Of a stretch of DNA of 64,000 nt, positions 43,604-54,723 are shown in pieces. Source of the stretch: Strigamia acuminata (lineage: Eukaryota > Arthropoda > Chilopoda > Geophilomorpha > Linotaeniidae); the NCBI GenBank assembly GCA_949358305.1, contig OX442322.1, forward strand, positions 744,001-808,000, read 5' to 3'. The translations under genes were made by a program, and so were the position numbers. The notes beneath the pieces are model-generated. The model was not told where the DNA came from, searched no databases, and saw only the letters and a list, made by a program, of their open reading frames with translations. Each line of letters opens with the position of its first letter. The stretch's first letter is position 1.

Positions 43604-46377
43604 TTATAAATCTACGTAACCGTAAGCTTTAGTGTGAATGCAATCGTCTAATATGATTCGCTTTTTATCTTTTGCGGTCAAAGCTAATTTGTCCACTTCG
43701 ACCGTCGTGATAGCATGCCGGTTCGATTTGAACGTTTGAAACTTTAATCGTTTCATTTCGCAATCGTCGAACAAAATCGTTTTATACGATTCCAAGTTCA
43801 GCTCTTTTGATTCCTTTGCAACGCATGCTCGTTTTCCAGTTACCGTTAAAAACGTAGCACTTTGCCCTCAAACCGACGAATTCGTTGATAGGCTCGCCAC
43901 CAGTTTCGTCTTTAAAGCATCCGATGACGCGCCTATTCCTGCTATCGGGAGGATTGTAGTTGGATAAATTCATGACTTCGAGTATTTCATCTCTGAAAAA
44001 CGAGTACACCGAAGAGGATTCTATTTTGTACATTAAGCTATCGGTGTCGGTCATGAGCAGTCTTACATCATTGCCGAATTTTTTTCTCATGACATTGTAG
44101 TGAAAATCGTACAGCAAGCATTTTGACAAGTCCAAGATGGTTAGTCCGCTGTAAATGGGTTTATCTAATGTTAATTCCAGCTTGCGACGTTCGACTAACG
44201 CCAATCCTTCCGCTAAATTTTCTTTAGCCTTATAGCCTGCATGCGCCACGTGCTTAGACAAATCCTTCAGGTTATTGACTAGATAAAATTGTCTATATTT
44301 TCTTACATCCTGCATCGTTTTTTCGTAACAGGCGTTATAGGCTAATTTTGCCAGGTCCTGCTCGAAACTAGTGCTAGCGGACTTGCGTTTCTCGATGTTC
44401 AGCGCGATATACTTGGCCAACCATGGTTGTTGTTCAAACGTAAGTACTCTCTTTACTTTCAACAAGGTCATACCCAAGGACAAGTACATTTGGAGGGCTC
44501 TTAATTGCACCGGCCTTGCAGATGTGGACTCAATCTAGGACAAGTGTCATCCGCAAGGCACATCATTTCAGGCGCCAAAGGCAAACAGTTGTGGGACGAA
44601 TGCAGTTTGGCAGGATAACCCAGATCAACTTCCAAAATGCATCCCATCTCATCGTCCTCTCCCATCTTCAAAATACGATCTTGCGTCCATTCGGCCAAGT
44701 TTACAACAAAAGCAAATTTTCCGACGGGTAGCGGTTTGCACATTGCCCAGGAGTACATGGAGTTGGCATCGAGATAGACGATGTAACTCTCTGGTTTCTC
44801 TGGGTCATATCCCGATGCCAGGAGAAGATTGTTAGCCTTGGCGTAACGTTGACTGATCGTGGCAACGCCGCCTCTTATGCCTCTTTCGATGAACAAGTAC
44901 ATATATCGGGATCGGACATGAGTTCTAGCTTTACATCGCTGAAGAGCAGCGCGGCGTCAAACGTCAGACTCGGAAACGTAATGTAATGACAAGGGTCTAG
45001 CTTGTAGTGTTGCAAGCACATTTTCCTAAATTGCTCGAATATATCCGTCAAAAGTAACGTGTCGGTCTTCAAATAAAGGTCGTGGTATTCGCCCAAGTTT
45101 TGAAGACCGAATTTATTCCACACTAACTGGGCATATTAGTGATCTTCTAAGGTTATGTCTTCGAATTTTTCTATCGCCAGCAGTTGATCTTCTTCAAATT
45201 TAGACGTGTCGGTCATGTATGTGTAAGGGTACACCCCTTTTCTTAAAAGAAGATCGATTTCCTGGCCCTCGAACTCGTTTCTAAAAACAACGAACTGCGA
45301 CTTGTCTAAACTTTTTGCCAAATTGGCTAAACTACTCGAAAGGAAAAGAAACGAGTCCATGAATTTTAAGGTTACGTAACGGGGCACTTCTGGAACATCG
45401 CTGGTATCGATTCTCAGCGTGAAAGCTTTGAACAGTTCGGTGTTTTCGGCAATTATAGTCACTTTTTCTGACGCGCAGGTCAAATGCGGCAATATTAGAT
45501 GGAAATCGTACTTTTTACCATTGTGGAAAATTATAGGCACGGATTTCTGCCAATGGTAGTTGAGGTTACATTTGGCGTGCGCGGCCCTGCGAAACTCCCC
45601 GGTAAAAATATTATGGTCCAGAACTTTAAACTTACCTTTGTCTTTGGTGAACTCACCACCACACATAAAACACTTCGTTGCATTCCTACAGGCGTGCCAA
45701 TGAAGCGGAGTCATCGTCTCGGGATCGAATCGCGTTTCCAATTCGGAAAATTGGCGAACCACGGCTTTAATTTCCTTGCGCAACGATTGCAAAAAATGAT
45801 CGACGACGTTCGGTCCTCTGTACAGCCGTAACGGCCTGGAAAAAGCTTTGTTCTCCGTGCACACTACTTTAAACGCGTATCCGCACGGCTCGTGAGAATT
45901 AAAGGTGACTGAATGCAAAGTGCGTTCGCTTTCCTCATCGGGCACCAAGAATGCCTCGAAATCAGCGTAGCAAACGTACGGTAAAAGATATTTTTTCTTC
46001 TCACCTTTAAACGTGCAGACGGTTCCTGCTTGCGGAAATTTCGTATTGCAGGCTTTGTTTTTCCCGCAATATCGTTTGTGTTTTGCCAATACCGTGGCGC
46101 TGGAAAACCCATTCATACAGTTCGGACAGTAGTGTTTTTGTTGTGATCATTCGAGCTCAAGAGTCGCGAGAAATCCTTAATCCACATGTAGTGATTTTGG
46201 TTCTTCAGTAAGTTTATCGTAATCGAGCGGTTCGTCAAAATACCTACTTTAACCGGCACGATCCGTGACTTAGTCACTAGCCCGAAAATGTTAATGTTGA
46301 TATCCTGGTTTTTTCGTTCAAAAATTGATATTTCGTTAGGGCCAACGGGAAAAACGAGTCCTTCGAGATCGAGTTTG
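43604..46377 (-). pseudogene. Polinton protein-primed DNA polymerase B, main part
   Basis: The gene is read in pieces 46116-45136, 45123-44875, 44902-44501, 44510-43782 and 43795-43604, with frame changes between them. Left of the copia-C insertion at 46377 it starts with HYMWIKDFSRLL and a CX2C…H…C finger (CMNGFSSATVLAKHKRYC). Exonuclease motifs are YADFEAF, FHNGKKYDFHL and HDLYLKTDTLLL. Polymerase motifs are A (LDANSMYSWAM), B (KLAYNACYEKTM) and C (LLMTDTDSLMY). These are hallmarks of the Polinton enzyme that replicates the element by protein priming. Motif B reads YEK where YGK is usual. It is inactive because of frameshifts and the copia insertion. Confidence 0.85.
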
Positions 46378-46698
46378 TGTTAAGTTCCGGTGTAATATTG
46401 TTATATATCTTGTGTCGTATCGTCAAGTTACGCAGTCGTTTATAGTGTATACATGTTTGTTTATATTCTGTATTGACTGCACAAATGTCTGCAGCTTTAA
46501 CTATGAATTGTTTATATATTTCGCCCAAAGGCGGCGATGTTTGTATGTGTTGATCACCTGACAGGTGAATAAAAAACTCACTCTGTTTTTAGTTTCTGAG
46601 ACGACAAGATGGCGTTTGCGTTTTCCTTACACAACTGATGTTATTCTCACCACAGCTAAAACTACACAATATATTCGAGTTTACATGACAAGTTAACA
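46378..46698 (+). repeat. copia-C 5' LTR
   Basis: 321 bp, TGTTAAGTTC…CAAGTTAACA, with terminal inverted repeat TGTTAA/TTAACA. AATAAA occurs near 46567. Confidence 0.9.
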
Positions 46699-46699
46699 A

Positions 46700-46712
46700 G
46701 GTTATGGGCCCC
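46700..46712 (+). other. copia-C primer binding site, internal half of initiator tRNA-Met
   Basis: GGTTATGGGCCCC begins two bases after the LTR. It is complementary to the anticodon-loop region of initiator tRNA-Met (GGGCCCATAACC). Drosophila copia uses such a tRNA 5'-half as primer. This differs from copia-A and copia-B, which use the 3' end. Confidence 0.85.
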
Positions 46713-47374
46713 AAGACCGTAGGAATAACATCTAGAACGATTCGAAAAGCATTGCAATCGTTTGGAGGTCACTAAAAGTCTTCTTTTCTTTTCATCCAAC
46801 ATGGCGGCGCCCATGAAAGAAGCAGTGAACTTGTGTGTGTGCCTGGATTCCATGAATTTGGAGGAGACAACGAAATGTCAAACAGCGGAGGAACAATAAT
46901 TGGTTCGAACATTATCAAATATTTCATTTATTTATACTTTTTTTCCCTGTTTTTCGGGAATTTTGTTCTGGCGTTGGAAAGTGGCGATACGTATCGACGA
47001 CGTGTCGTTAATTACAAGTGGGAAACGTATCGACAAGTATTCCACGGCTGCGGAAATTCCCCTCAACCACACGCGAAGTGTGAAAGGAATCCAGGAAAGC
47101 GACAACGCACCAGAATAATTTGAAACAACGACAGAAACTAGCGGACAATTTCACAAAGAGAAGACATCTTGTTTATGAACAATATCAGTGTTTATTTCCA
47201 ATATATTTTGAATATATGTCTTAGGTAAGTGCTGTGTTAGGTATTGATACTAACATAATCTTAAGAGCGAACTAACATCGCAACACTGCACTTTGTTGTG
47301 ATTATCAGTAAGGAAAGTGTTTTTGGAATATCAAAGTGTGTGATTTTTCAACAAGTTCAAATCAAAAGGGCAGA
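46713..47374 (+). other. copia-C leader
   Basis: About 660 bp before gag with no credible gene. A 96-codon frame (46833-47123) is hydrophobic but lacks family character. Confidence 0.6.
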
Positions 47375-48140
47375 ATGGATTCGGACAAATTGGAGAGAAA
47401 AATAACATTGCTCAACAGACTGAATTACGACAGTTGGAAACAACAAATCAAGGTTCTCCTCATGCATCACGACTGCTGGGGATTTACGGACGGAACCGAG
47501 GAGGAGTTGGCCCCAGGAGCGTCTTGGCGTGACCGCTCAGACTACAAATTGCGGAAAGGTCGAGCATTTAGTCTGATCTACTACTCGATTGAAGAACAAT
47601 ACCACGAGCTGCTTAGTGGAATCGAGGACGCCAAGAAAGCGTGGGATACGCTGAAAACAAACTTCGAACCGGTCTCGAGGGCGAGAATAATACGTCTATT
47701 ATACGAATTCTTCAGTTTGAAGTATGACTCGGCGACTGAAACGATTGGTGTTTTCGCCGCAAGAATTAGGAATGCAGCAAAGAAACTAGCTGACGTGAAA
47801 CACCAACTCGACAATTTATATCAGGCTTTCCAATTAATCAGATATTAGCCACAAGAATATCAGTCTATCGTGAAGAACATTTATCGGTGGGAAGATAAGG
47901 ATTTTACGTTGGAGAAGGTTGAAGCAGAATTGGTCGCCGAAGAAGGCAGGCTCGCACAACAAAGACGAGATTCAGGCCAATAATCAGAGCAATAAAGCGA
48001 ATTATACGGGACAAAAAGGCGGGAGATCAAATTAGCGAGGCGGAAGAAACACGAATTTCAGAGGAAACGGCACCGGATCAACGGGACGGGGGCTGTGTTT
48101 CCGTTGTAACCAACACGGACATTGGGCCAAGGATTGCTCA
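47375..48140 (+). pseudogene. copia-C Gag
   Basis: ATG 47375 starts UBN2-type Gag (RLNYDSWKQQIKVLL, DAKKAWDTLKTNFEP). A TAG at 47846-47848 and a frameshift near 47970-48030 break it. The CCHC knuckle CFRCNQHGHWAKDC is at about 48100, in the frame that continues into Pol. Confidence 0.85.
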
Positions 48141-51100
48141 GTGCAGTTGCAACTGACGCCAAGCAACAACATGAAAACCAACACAGTTGAAGAACTAGAC
48201 TCAAACATGTTAGATGTTGGATTTCTCACCGAGTTAAGCGAACAAGAAATGCTGCAGTGCAGTGAAGCCAGTAACTGCTGGATTTACAATACAGGAGCGA
48301 CTGGGCACTTCTGCAAAGACAGAAACCAATTTCACAACTTCAAAGAAATGATTGGAACCATCAGTCAAGCAGATAAGAAGACTTTAATCCAAATTCAAGG
48401 AGTTGGGGACGTTTGCATCATGTGTTTGGTCGGGAATGACACGATCCCAATAACACTAAAGAAAGTCTACTATGCACCAGATTTAAGGAGAAACTTAATG
48501 TCGGGGCCGTGCATTGACGAGGCGAGATGCAGAGTTGCTATTGGTTCGGGTTTGGTGAAGATATACGACCCACAGTGGAAAAGGCAATTGATGGAAGGAG
48601 TAAAGAAAGATAGACTTTACTACATCAAGATAAGTGACCAAAAACCCAACATTGAAAAATTAAAAGAAAATGCGAAGAACAAAGCCAGCGTAGGCAAACA
48701 GAAGAGCAAAGAACCAATTGGTGCAACCAAGACGAAATCGAATCCAGAAGAGGCGAGACTTTGGCATGAACGACTTGGGCACATTCATTTCCCGAGTGTG
48801 CAGGGGATGAGCAAACGCGACGCGGTGGTTGGATTACCACTTTTGGACGTCCCGATAACACAATGCGATGTTTGCGACTTAGCCAAGAAGAAAGCAGTCT
48901 CTCATAAACCATTACCTGGGATTAGATCAAGAGAACCACTACAACTTCTACACATGGATGTATGTGGAGCGTTTTCGACAGAAACCCTCTCAGGAAACAA
49001 GTATTTTCTCACCATAACAGACGATTACTCTCGCTACTCGACCGTCTACTTAATGAAGAGAAAAGACGAGGTGTTCGATTTGTTTCGAAAACATGCCAAG
49101 AGGATCGAGCGACTACTAGGAAAACCGATTCTCGCCATTCGTACTGACAACGGAATGGAGTTTTGCTCCAACAAGTTTGGACAATATCTCGAGGAACAAG
49201 GAATTGCACACGAAAGGACGAACGCTTACACGCCCGCCCAGAACGGCGTATCGGAAAGACTGAACCAAACTTTGGCAAATGGCATGCGAGCCCTCATTTA
49301 TGACGCACATTTAGAGCACCGATTCTGGGGAGAAGCCATTCTAACTTATAACTATTTGAGAAACAGAAGCGCCAAATTGAATTCGGAGAAGACGCCGATG
49401 GAACTCTACTACAATCGGAAACCATCCTTGCGTCACTTAAGAAAATTTGGAAGCTTATGCATAGTGCAGAAAAGGATCCGAGACGGGAAAATTGACAACA
49501 AGGAATTGCACGGAATTATGCTCGGCTATTCCAGAATTACGATGGGATATAGGATTTGGTTGCCGGACTTTTCAAAAGTCATTGAGACGAGTGATGTCAA
49601 ATTTATCGAGAGCAGGCGCGGAGTTGAAGGCGTACTGGACCTACCGGAAAAATATACAACATACATTGATAATCTGGACGACAACTTGGACAATGATACC
49701 GATCGTAAATATTATTCCGATGAGGATGTGAGACCACCGCTACCTCCGCTGCAACCAATCATGAAGAGAGAGGAGAGAGAATTACCTCAAGTCAAGTTGA
49801 AATTTAGACTACCTGACGAGAAACTGCAAGCTAAACCGCCAGAAGTAAAATTCCCAGGAGCTGATGCTTTGAATCCAGTTCCGACAATACCCCCACTTGT
49901 CTGGAGAAAGACAGAGAAGACAAGACCAATAGGACATAAAGATTATGAGTACACCATTGTGGGATATGATAAACCAAAACTGCGATCTATCCCTGATGTC
50001 AAACGATACTGTGCAGACCATAATTTTCGTGTTCCCGAACACCTTTTCGAGGACAAAAGAAAAAAGAAGCCCGCTGAATCAAACGTGACGACGGATGACT
50101 TCGACATAGATCTGGATGAGTTAACTCTTGATTTCGAGGCAAATCATCTCGAAGTCTACGTACCTACGCGTTTCAAACAAATAGCCGATTTACCGGAGAA
50201 GCAAGAATGGAATCAAGCTATGTCTGATGAAATTGGCACAATGCACGAACGCGAAGTATGGGAATTGGTCCCACCACCATCCGACACCAAAGTAATAGGG
50301 TGTAAATGGATCTACACCGTAAAACAGGATGAGAAAGTAGAAATTGCAAGATACAAGGCAAGACTCGTGGCACAGGGTTTTTCCCAGGTCTACGGAGAAT
50401 CTTATGAAAAGACCTTCTCACCTGTAGTGGACTTTTCAATCGTGCGCTTTATGTTCACGTTACTTGTTTGCATGTTGAAGTGGTCCTATATCCAGGCTGA
50501 CGTCAAGTGTGCTTACTTTTATGCAAAACTACAGAAAACAATTTATATGCGTCAACCCAAAGGATTTGTTTGCCATGGGAAAGAAAATTATGTTTGCAAG
50601 TTACTTCGAGCAATTTATGGGTTATATCAATCCGGAAGAGAATGGGGTATTGAACTCGAAGAAACTTTGCGGAAACTTGGCCTACAACACGTAAACTGGT
50701 GTAACTGCATATATAAATTCGGTGATATCGCATATTTGATCGTATACGTAGACGATATCGTTGTTTTTGGCAAGCAATATGAGGATGCGATGAACGTCCT
50801 CAATATGATCAAAACACAGTTCGACTTCGTGATTTTGGGACAGATAAAGAAATTGTTGGGAGTGGAATTTTGCTCACACAAACAGTTAATGATCTTACAC
50901 CAAAGGTCATATATCAACAAAGTGTTGTTAAGATTCGAGAGTCACTTGCGATTAGTGAAAATTAGGTCGCAACCAATAATGAAGTCAACTATTCTTACAA
51001 AGCAACAATGTCCGACTTCAATTGAAGATTTTAGAATCATGGAGCGAATCCCATACAGGAGTTTACTTGGCTCTTTGGCGTTCATAGCATCAAGAACAAG

Positions 51101-51718
51101 ACCCGATATCACGTATGCAGTCAACATTTTAAGTCAGTTCCAATCCAACCCAGGATGGGATCACTGGTTTGTATTACTGGATCTCCTCAGTTACCTGAGA
51201 ACCACAAAGGACCTTGGACTCATGTTATTCCCTAACAACCGAATCAAAGTCGTTGGTTACAGTGACTCAAACTACGCCAACAATCGAGATGATCGAATTT
51301 CCGTTGGCGGAACCCTTATAACTTTGGGCAATGCACCCATCTTTTGGAGAACATTCAAGCAGCGCAACGTGACATTGTCAACTATGGAGGCGGAATATGT
51401 AGCTCTCACTGAGACAGTGAAAGACTACATGTGGATTGTTCGAGTATTGTACGAGATTGTGCCTAATTTGGCAAACAAGTTCTATCACCGAAAACTATGT
51501 GACAACATCTCTACAGTCGACGTTACGAAGTCGAATATCGAAAACAGAAAGACGAAGCACATCGACGTAAGATACCATTTTATACGAAAACGGTAAAGAG
51601 AGATGGTCTTCAAATAATACATGTAGGGACAAAGTCAAATTACGCTGATATCTTCACAAAGTCGGTTGATAAAACCGACTTAATACAGTTTTGTAATCTT
51701 TTTTTGATTAATCTCAGT
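48141..51718 (+). pseudogene. copia-C Pol: protease, integrase, RT, RNase H
   Basis: One 1151-codon frame runs to 51596. The protease motif reads WIYNTGATGHF, with Asn where the catalytic Asp is expected. Integrase has WHERLGHIHF, CDVC, MDVCGAF, RTDNGMEF and NGVSERLNQ (D, D, E present). RT has GCKWIYTVK, DVKCAYFYAKL, AIYGLYQSGREW and YVDDIVVF. RNase H has GYSDSNYAN and STMEAEYVAL. A frameshift at about 51590 moves the last ~45 residues (NYADIFTKSVD) to another frame, ending near 51718. Confidence 0.92.
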
Positions 51719-51739
51719 AATCTAAGCACTTGATGATAC

Positions 51740-51751
51740 GAGGGGACCGAA
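51740..51751 (+). other. copia-C polypurine tract
   Basis: GAGGGGACCGAA directly precedes the 3' LTR. Confidence 0.7.
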
Positions 51752-51823
51752 TGTTAAGTTCCGGTGTAATATTGTTATATATTTTGTGTCGTATCGTCAA
51801 GTTACGCAGTCGTTTATAGTGTA

Positions 51824-51993
51824 CCGTACTGCCTTGAACAATGGCCCGGGCGTTTATTTATTTTCATGACTCGACCCCACCCCGGTCGGGTCAGTTCGGG
51901 GCGGCGTTTGGTGCACTAAGCGCCGCCGAGCCCCCGGCATTTATTCGAGTCCCGGCGCTTATTCACGCCGGGCCATTGTTCAAGGCAGTACGG
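51824..51993. mobile_element. 170-bp MITE with TA target duplication
   Basis: Perfect 26-bp terminal inverted repeats begin CCGTACTGCCTTGAACAATG. TA at 51822-51823 is repeated at 51994-51995, and the 5' LTR shows the empty site. The interior is unusually GC-rich (CGGTCGGGTCAGTTCGGGGC). TA duplication suggests mobilisation by a Tc1/mariner-type transposase. Confidence 0.85.
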
Positions 51994-52063
51994 TATACAT
52001 GTTTGTTTATATTCTGTATTAACTGCACAAATGTCTGCAGCTTTTACTATGAATTGTTTATAT

Positions 52064-52315
52064 TGTAAACTATCAAAAACCGATTGACAGCTGACTAAGA
52101 AATAACATGACACACGCTTGTTCAGTTCAAATCAAAAGTGATTTTATTCAATGCAAATATCTGATTATATATCTCGCTGATCAGCCCTGATTGGCTGATT
52201 CCAAAGAACGGCCTCCAATTGGCCGTTTGCCCCCAAAACGTCTATCGGACATATTCTTGTATGTCCGCCCGCCCTCTGGCGATCGTTATCGCCCGTCAAA
52301 CCTGAAAAACTCCAC
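52064..52315. repeat. 252-bp solo LTR inside copia-C 3' LTR
   Basis: TGTAAACTAT…AACTCCACA with duplication ATAT at 52060-52063 and 52316-52319. The 5' LTR gives the empty site. The family is unknown. Confidence 0.75.
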
Positions 52316-52506
52316 AATATATTTCGCCCAAAGACGGCGATCTTTGTATGTGTTGATCACCTGACAGGTGAATAAAAAACTCACCCTGTTTTTAGTTTCT
52401 GAGACGACAAGATGGCGTTTGCGTTTTCCTTCCACAACTGATGTTATTCTCACCACAGCTAAAACTACACAATATATTCGAGTTTACATGACAAGTTAAC
52501 AGTTTG

Positions 52507-53106
52507 TCCATAAACGGTTCGTAATAATCCACTCTGCATACGTGGTCGGGCACCGGATGTAAAGCAGCCAACACGGACCATAAAAAGCTTTTCTGATCCG
52601 TGTTCTGAACAATAACTACAGCCTTTTTGCTGCGCAGATGTACATCCAGTTCCAGATACGATGATTCTTCTGGAACGGAGTGAAATATCGCCAGGTGTTT
52701 GTCTCTACCTGCGCAGCTCTTGAATTGGTTATTGCAGTAATTATTGCAGCAATTGTTTTGGATTCCTCAGCAGTCCGTAGCGATTGTTTCTATAAAAGAA
52801 TAGATCAACGTGTTGTTTCCTGTTTCTGTGAACGCTAACGCATCTATCCACGCGATCGCCGACGCAAAAATAAATATTTATTTCGATATTAGGATTCAGC
52901 GACTGGAATTTTTCTACGTTTCTGAAAGACAATGGGAATTCTAAGCCTTGCAAGTTTAATTCGTGCTCGTACTTCGTGTAGTTCGTCACGCGTTCGGCAT
53001 GATTGGCTGTAGAGTGTAAGGCTGCGAGCACGGCCCACACAAAAGATTTACGCACGTCCATTACAAAGGTCAATATTGTTTTCTTATTTCGAATATCGGC
53101 CGGCAA
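52507..53106 (-). pseudogene. Polinton PolB N-terminal region: two tandem related domains
   Basis: Upstream of the copia-C insertion the polymerase reading continues. Frame 53106-52741 carries a domain with KSFVWAVLAALHS, RVTNYTKYEHELNL, SLNPNIEINIYF, HVDLFFYRN and RYGLLRN. A second, homologous domain follows from about 52660 (KSFLWSVLAALHP, VDYYEPFMDKL) and is finished left of copia-C (ISIFERKNQDININIFG, HYMWIKDFSRLL). The repeat pattern resembles the papain/OTU-like region reported at the start of some large element-encoded polymerases. Both copies have Ser before F[VL]W, where a Cys nucleophile would be expected. Frame changes near 52740 and 52580 break the gene. Confidence 0.6.
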
Positions 53107-53228
53107 ATCTGCGCTTGAATCAGACGTCGGTATCGTTAAGGTTTGCGAACCTTTCTGGTTTAATTGACTTTAATTGACTCCACGTTTACGAAGCTGAAGT
53201 AGTCATATTTTTCTTCAAATTCAGTGTT

Positions 53229-53684
53229 TTACTCGACCAGACGAGTAGTGGCCAAACTGATAATCTCGTCGATGGCGTCTCCAAACATGACGTATGGCCC
53301 TGCCGTCAAAGTAAAGTAACAGGGTTTCGATTTCGTTGAGTGCTGGTATTTGCATACCAACACGAACCTTAATTTGCACGAGTGCATATCGGTTGCTACT
53401 TCCGACGCCAATAATTGCATATTTCGGGCAGCTGACGTCATTACGGCTTCGATCGAAGCAAGTGCTTCATCGAATACAACAGAATATTTTCGTGAATGAC
53501 CTTTGAAAATAGAAGATAAAAGTTTGTAGTGATTGGACACTACCTTCTTATAATCTTCGAATTCGTTACATTTCTTCTAGAGTTTATCTAAGCTGATGTT
53601 TAACTTGAAATCCTTCGCCAAACTTCCATTTTCCCTCTTCTTCTTCAAAAATGCGGTACATTGATTGACATGGAATTGGTTCAT
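53229..53684 (-). pseudogene. Polinton small gene, copy 2
   Basis: ATG 53684 starts a frame with one TAG near 53577-53580; the rest (53540-53229) is open for 103 codons. It shares with copy 1 the segments VNQCT, NHYKLL, YSVVFDE, EVATDMHSC and LVCKYQH. It is longer than copy 1 at both ends. Function is unknown. Confidence 0.6.
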
Positions 53685-53689
53685 TTTGA

Positions 53690-54222
53690 ATATGATGTGT
53701 CCTTTTTTTATATATAAAAAAAAATTTCAAAATTTAAAAAAAAAATTTTTTAAGAAAAATTTCCGTTAGGAAAAAAATTGAAAATTTTTGCGTGGAAACA
53801 GTAGCCCTTTCAATCGTAAGGAGGGAGAGGAACTGATTTATGAGGGGGTTTGATGCTCTTTATATACTGTTTTAAACCGGAAGTGCGTTGTACAAAAGAA
53901 GCTTCTAAAATGTTCTAAAATGTTCCAAACCGAAAGTTGGTGGTACTCACTTCCTGTTTTACCTACTTCCAGCTCAAAATAGTATATAAAGAGCAACGAA
54001 CCCCGTAATAAATCAGTAGTTTCCCCTCCCTACGATTAAAAGGGCTACTGTTTCCACGCTCGATTTTTCAATTTTTTGCTTTGAAGAAATTTTTTTTCTT
54101 TTCTATTCTTTATTATTTTTTAATTTTAATTAAAATTTTGAAATTTTTTTTGAAAAAAAAAAATATTGATTCATTTGTAAAATAGACTTCGATGAGTGAG
54201 CATCGTTTTTTTATGCTTCCAG
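53690..54222. repeat. direct repeat copy 2 (promoter block)
   Basis: Matches 42957-43470 in the same orientation, including the palindrome 53792-54057 and the AT-rich flank to GATGAGTGAGCATCG. Confidence 0.8.
53792..54057. promoter_or_regulatory. palindromic bidirectional promoter, copy 2
   Basis: The two mirrored TATA segments are GCTCTTTATATACT (about 53855-53868) and AGTATATAAAGAGC (53981-53994). The outer arms GTGGAAACAGTAGCCCTTTC and AAAGGGCTACTGTTTCCAC are kept. The leftward half faces the small gene 53229-53684. Confidence 0.65.
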
Positions 54223-54723
54223 AGGTTTCATAAGCTACATAAGCTACATTAGATCAGGTTAGGTTAGCCAACACTCGGACACTTTTACAGCTAAATAATC
54301 GAAAGCCCAAAATTGAAATTTTACAACCCACATCCTTTAACCTTTAAATCGAGAGAGGTTAAAGGTTAGGTTAGGTTAGGTTAGTTTAGGTTAGGATAGA
54401 TTAGCCCGACACTTTTACTGATAAAATATTCGAATGCCAAATATTTTAATTTTAAAAATTTCTTTTGGAGCAGAAATGAAGTTTCACATGGGTTCCTATA
54501 GGGTCCAGTCCCCTAGTTATTACTACAACATCAATTCCAACAAACTGTGACATTCATTGGTATCCAGGACTTCTAGAATTTATTGGTAAATTTGAGTTAT
54601 CATTATTTTACTTCAAATTTAACATTGATGTTGAAACCCGGGAGCATTTAAATTCCGATTCAACTGAAATCATCAAAAATGGTGAGAAATTTTGAGCTAA
54701 AGAATAGAGCATTCTAAGCGGCC
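54223..54723. repeat. TTAGG-type arrays and spacer before the BEL element
   Basis: Runs of GGTTA/TTAGG units occur at 54257-54268 and 54364-54406 with few substitutions. The remainder to 54723 is AT-rich with no gene. It may be the BEL leader and LTR end, but no LTR or primer site was recognised. Confidence 0.5.

Larger units (their letters stand above)
46378..52501 (+). mobile_element. copia-C, complete Ty1/copia element
   Basis: LTRs are 46378-46698 and 51752-52501, the latter enlarged by two insertions. The 5-bp duplication GTTTG is at 46373-46377 and 52502-52506. It is inserted into the Polinton polymerase gene in opposite orientation. Removing it rejoins the polymerase N-terminal domain. 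Confidence 0.93.
51752..52501 (+). repeat. copia-C 3' LTR, enlarged by two insertions
   Basis: 750 bp against 321 for the 5' LTR. The excess is a 170-bp MITE (51824-51993) and a 252-bp solo LTR (52064-52315), plus their duplicated target bases. The rest is nearly identical to the 5' LTR. Confidence 0.92.
3023..54222. mobile_element. Polinton/Maverick relic, fragmented by later insertions
   Basis: Genes typical of Polintons are found in the pieces left once the retrotransposons are subtracted: capsid end, core-type protein, adenain-like protease and fibre-like protein on the plus strand, and protein-primed PolB plus two small genes on the minus strand. Genuine Polinton pieces are 3023-5092, 26690 to about 26.75 kb, about 27.1 kb to 27837, 42192-46377 and 52507-54222. 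I saw no retroviral-type integrase or packaging ATPase of the element, and terminal inverted repeats with a 6-bp duplication were not identified, so the ends are unknown. Every gene is broken. Confidence 0.75.

Noticed and set aside
46833-47123. 96-codon hydrophobic frame in the copia-C leader
   Set aside because: It lies between primer site and gag, has no known motif, and copia elements do not encode a protein there.
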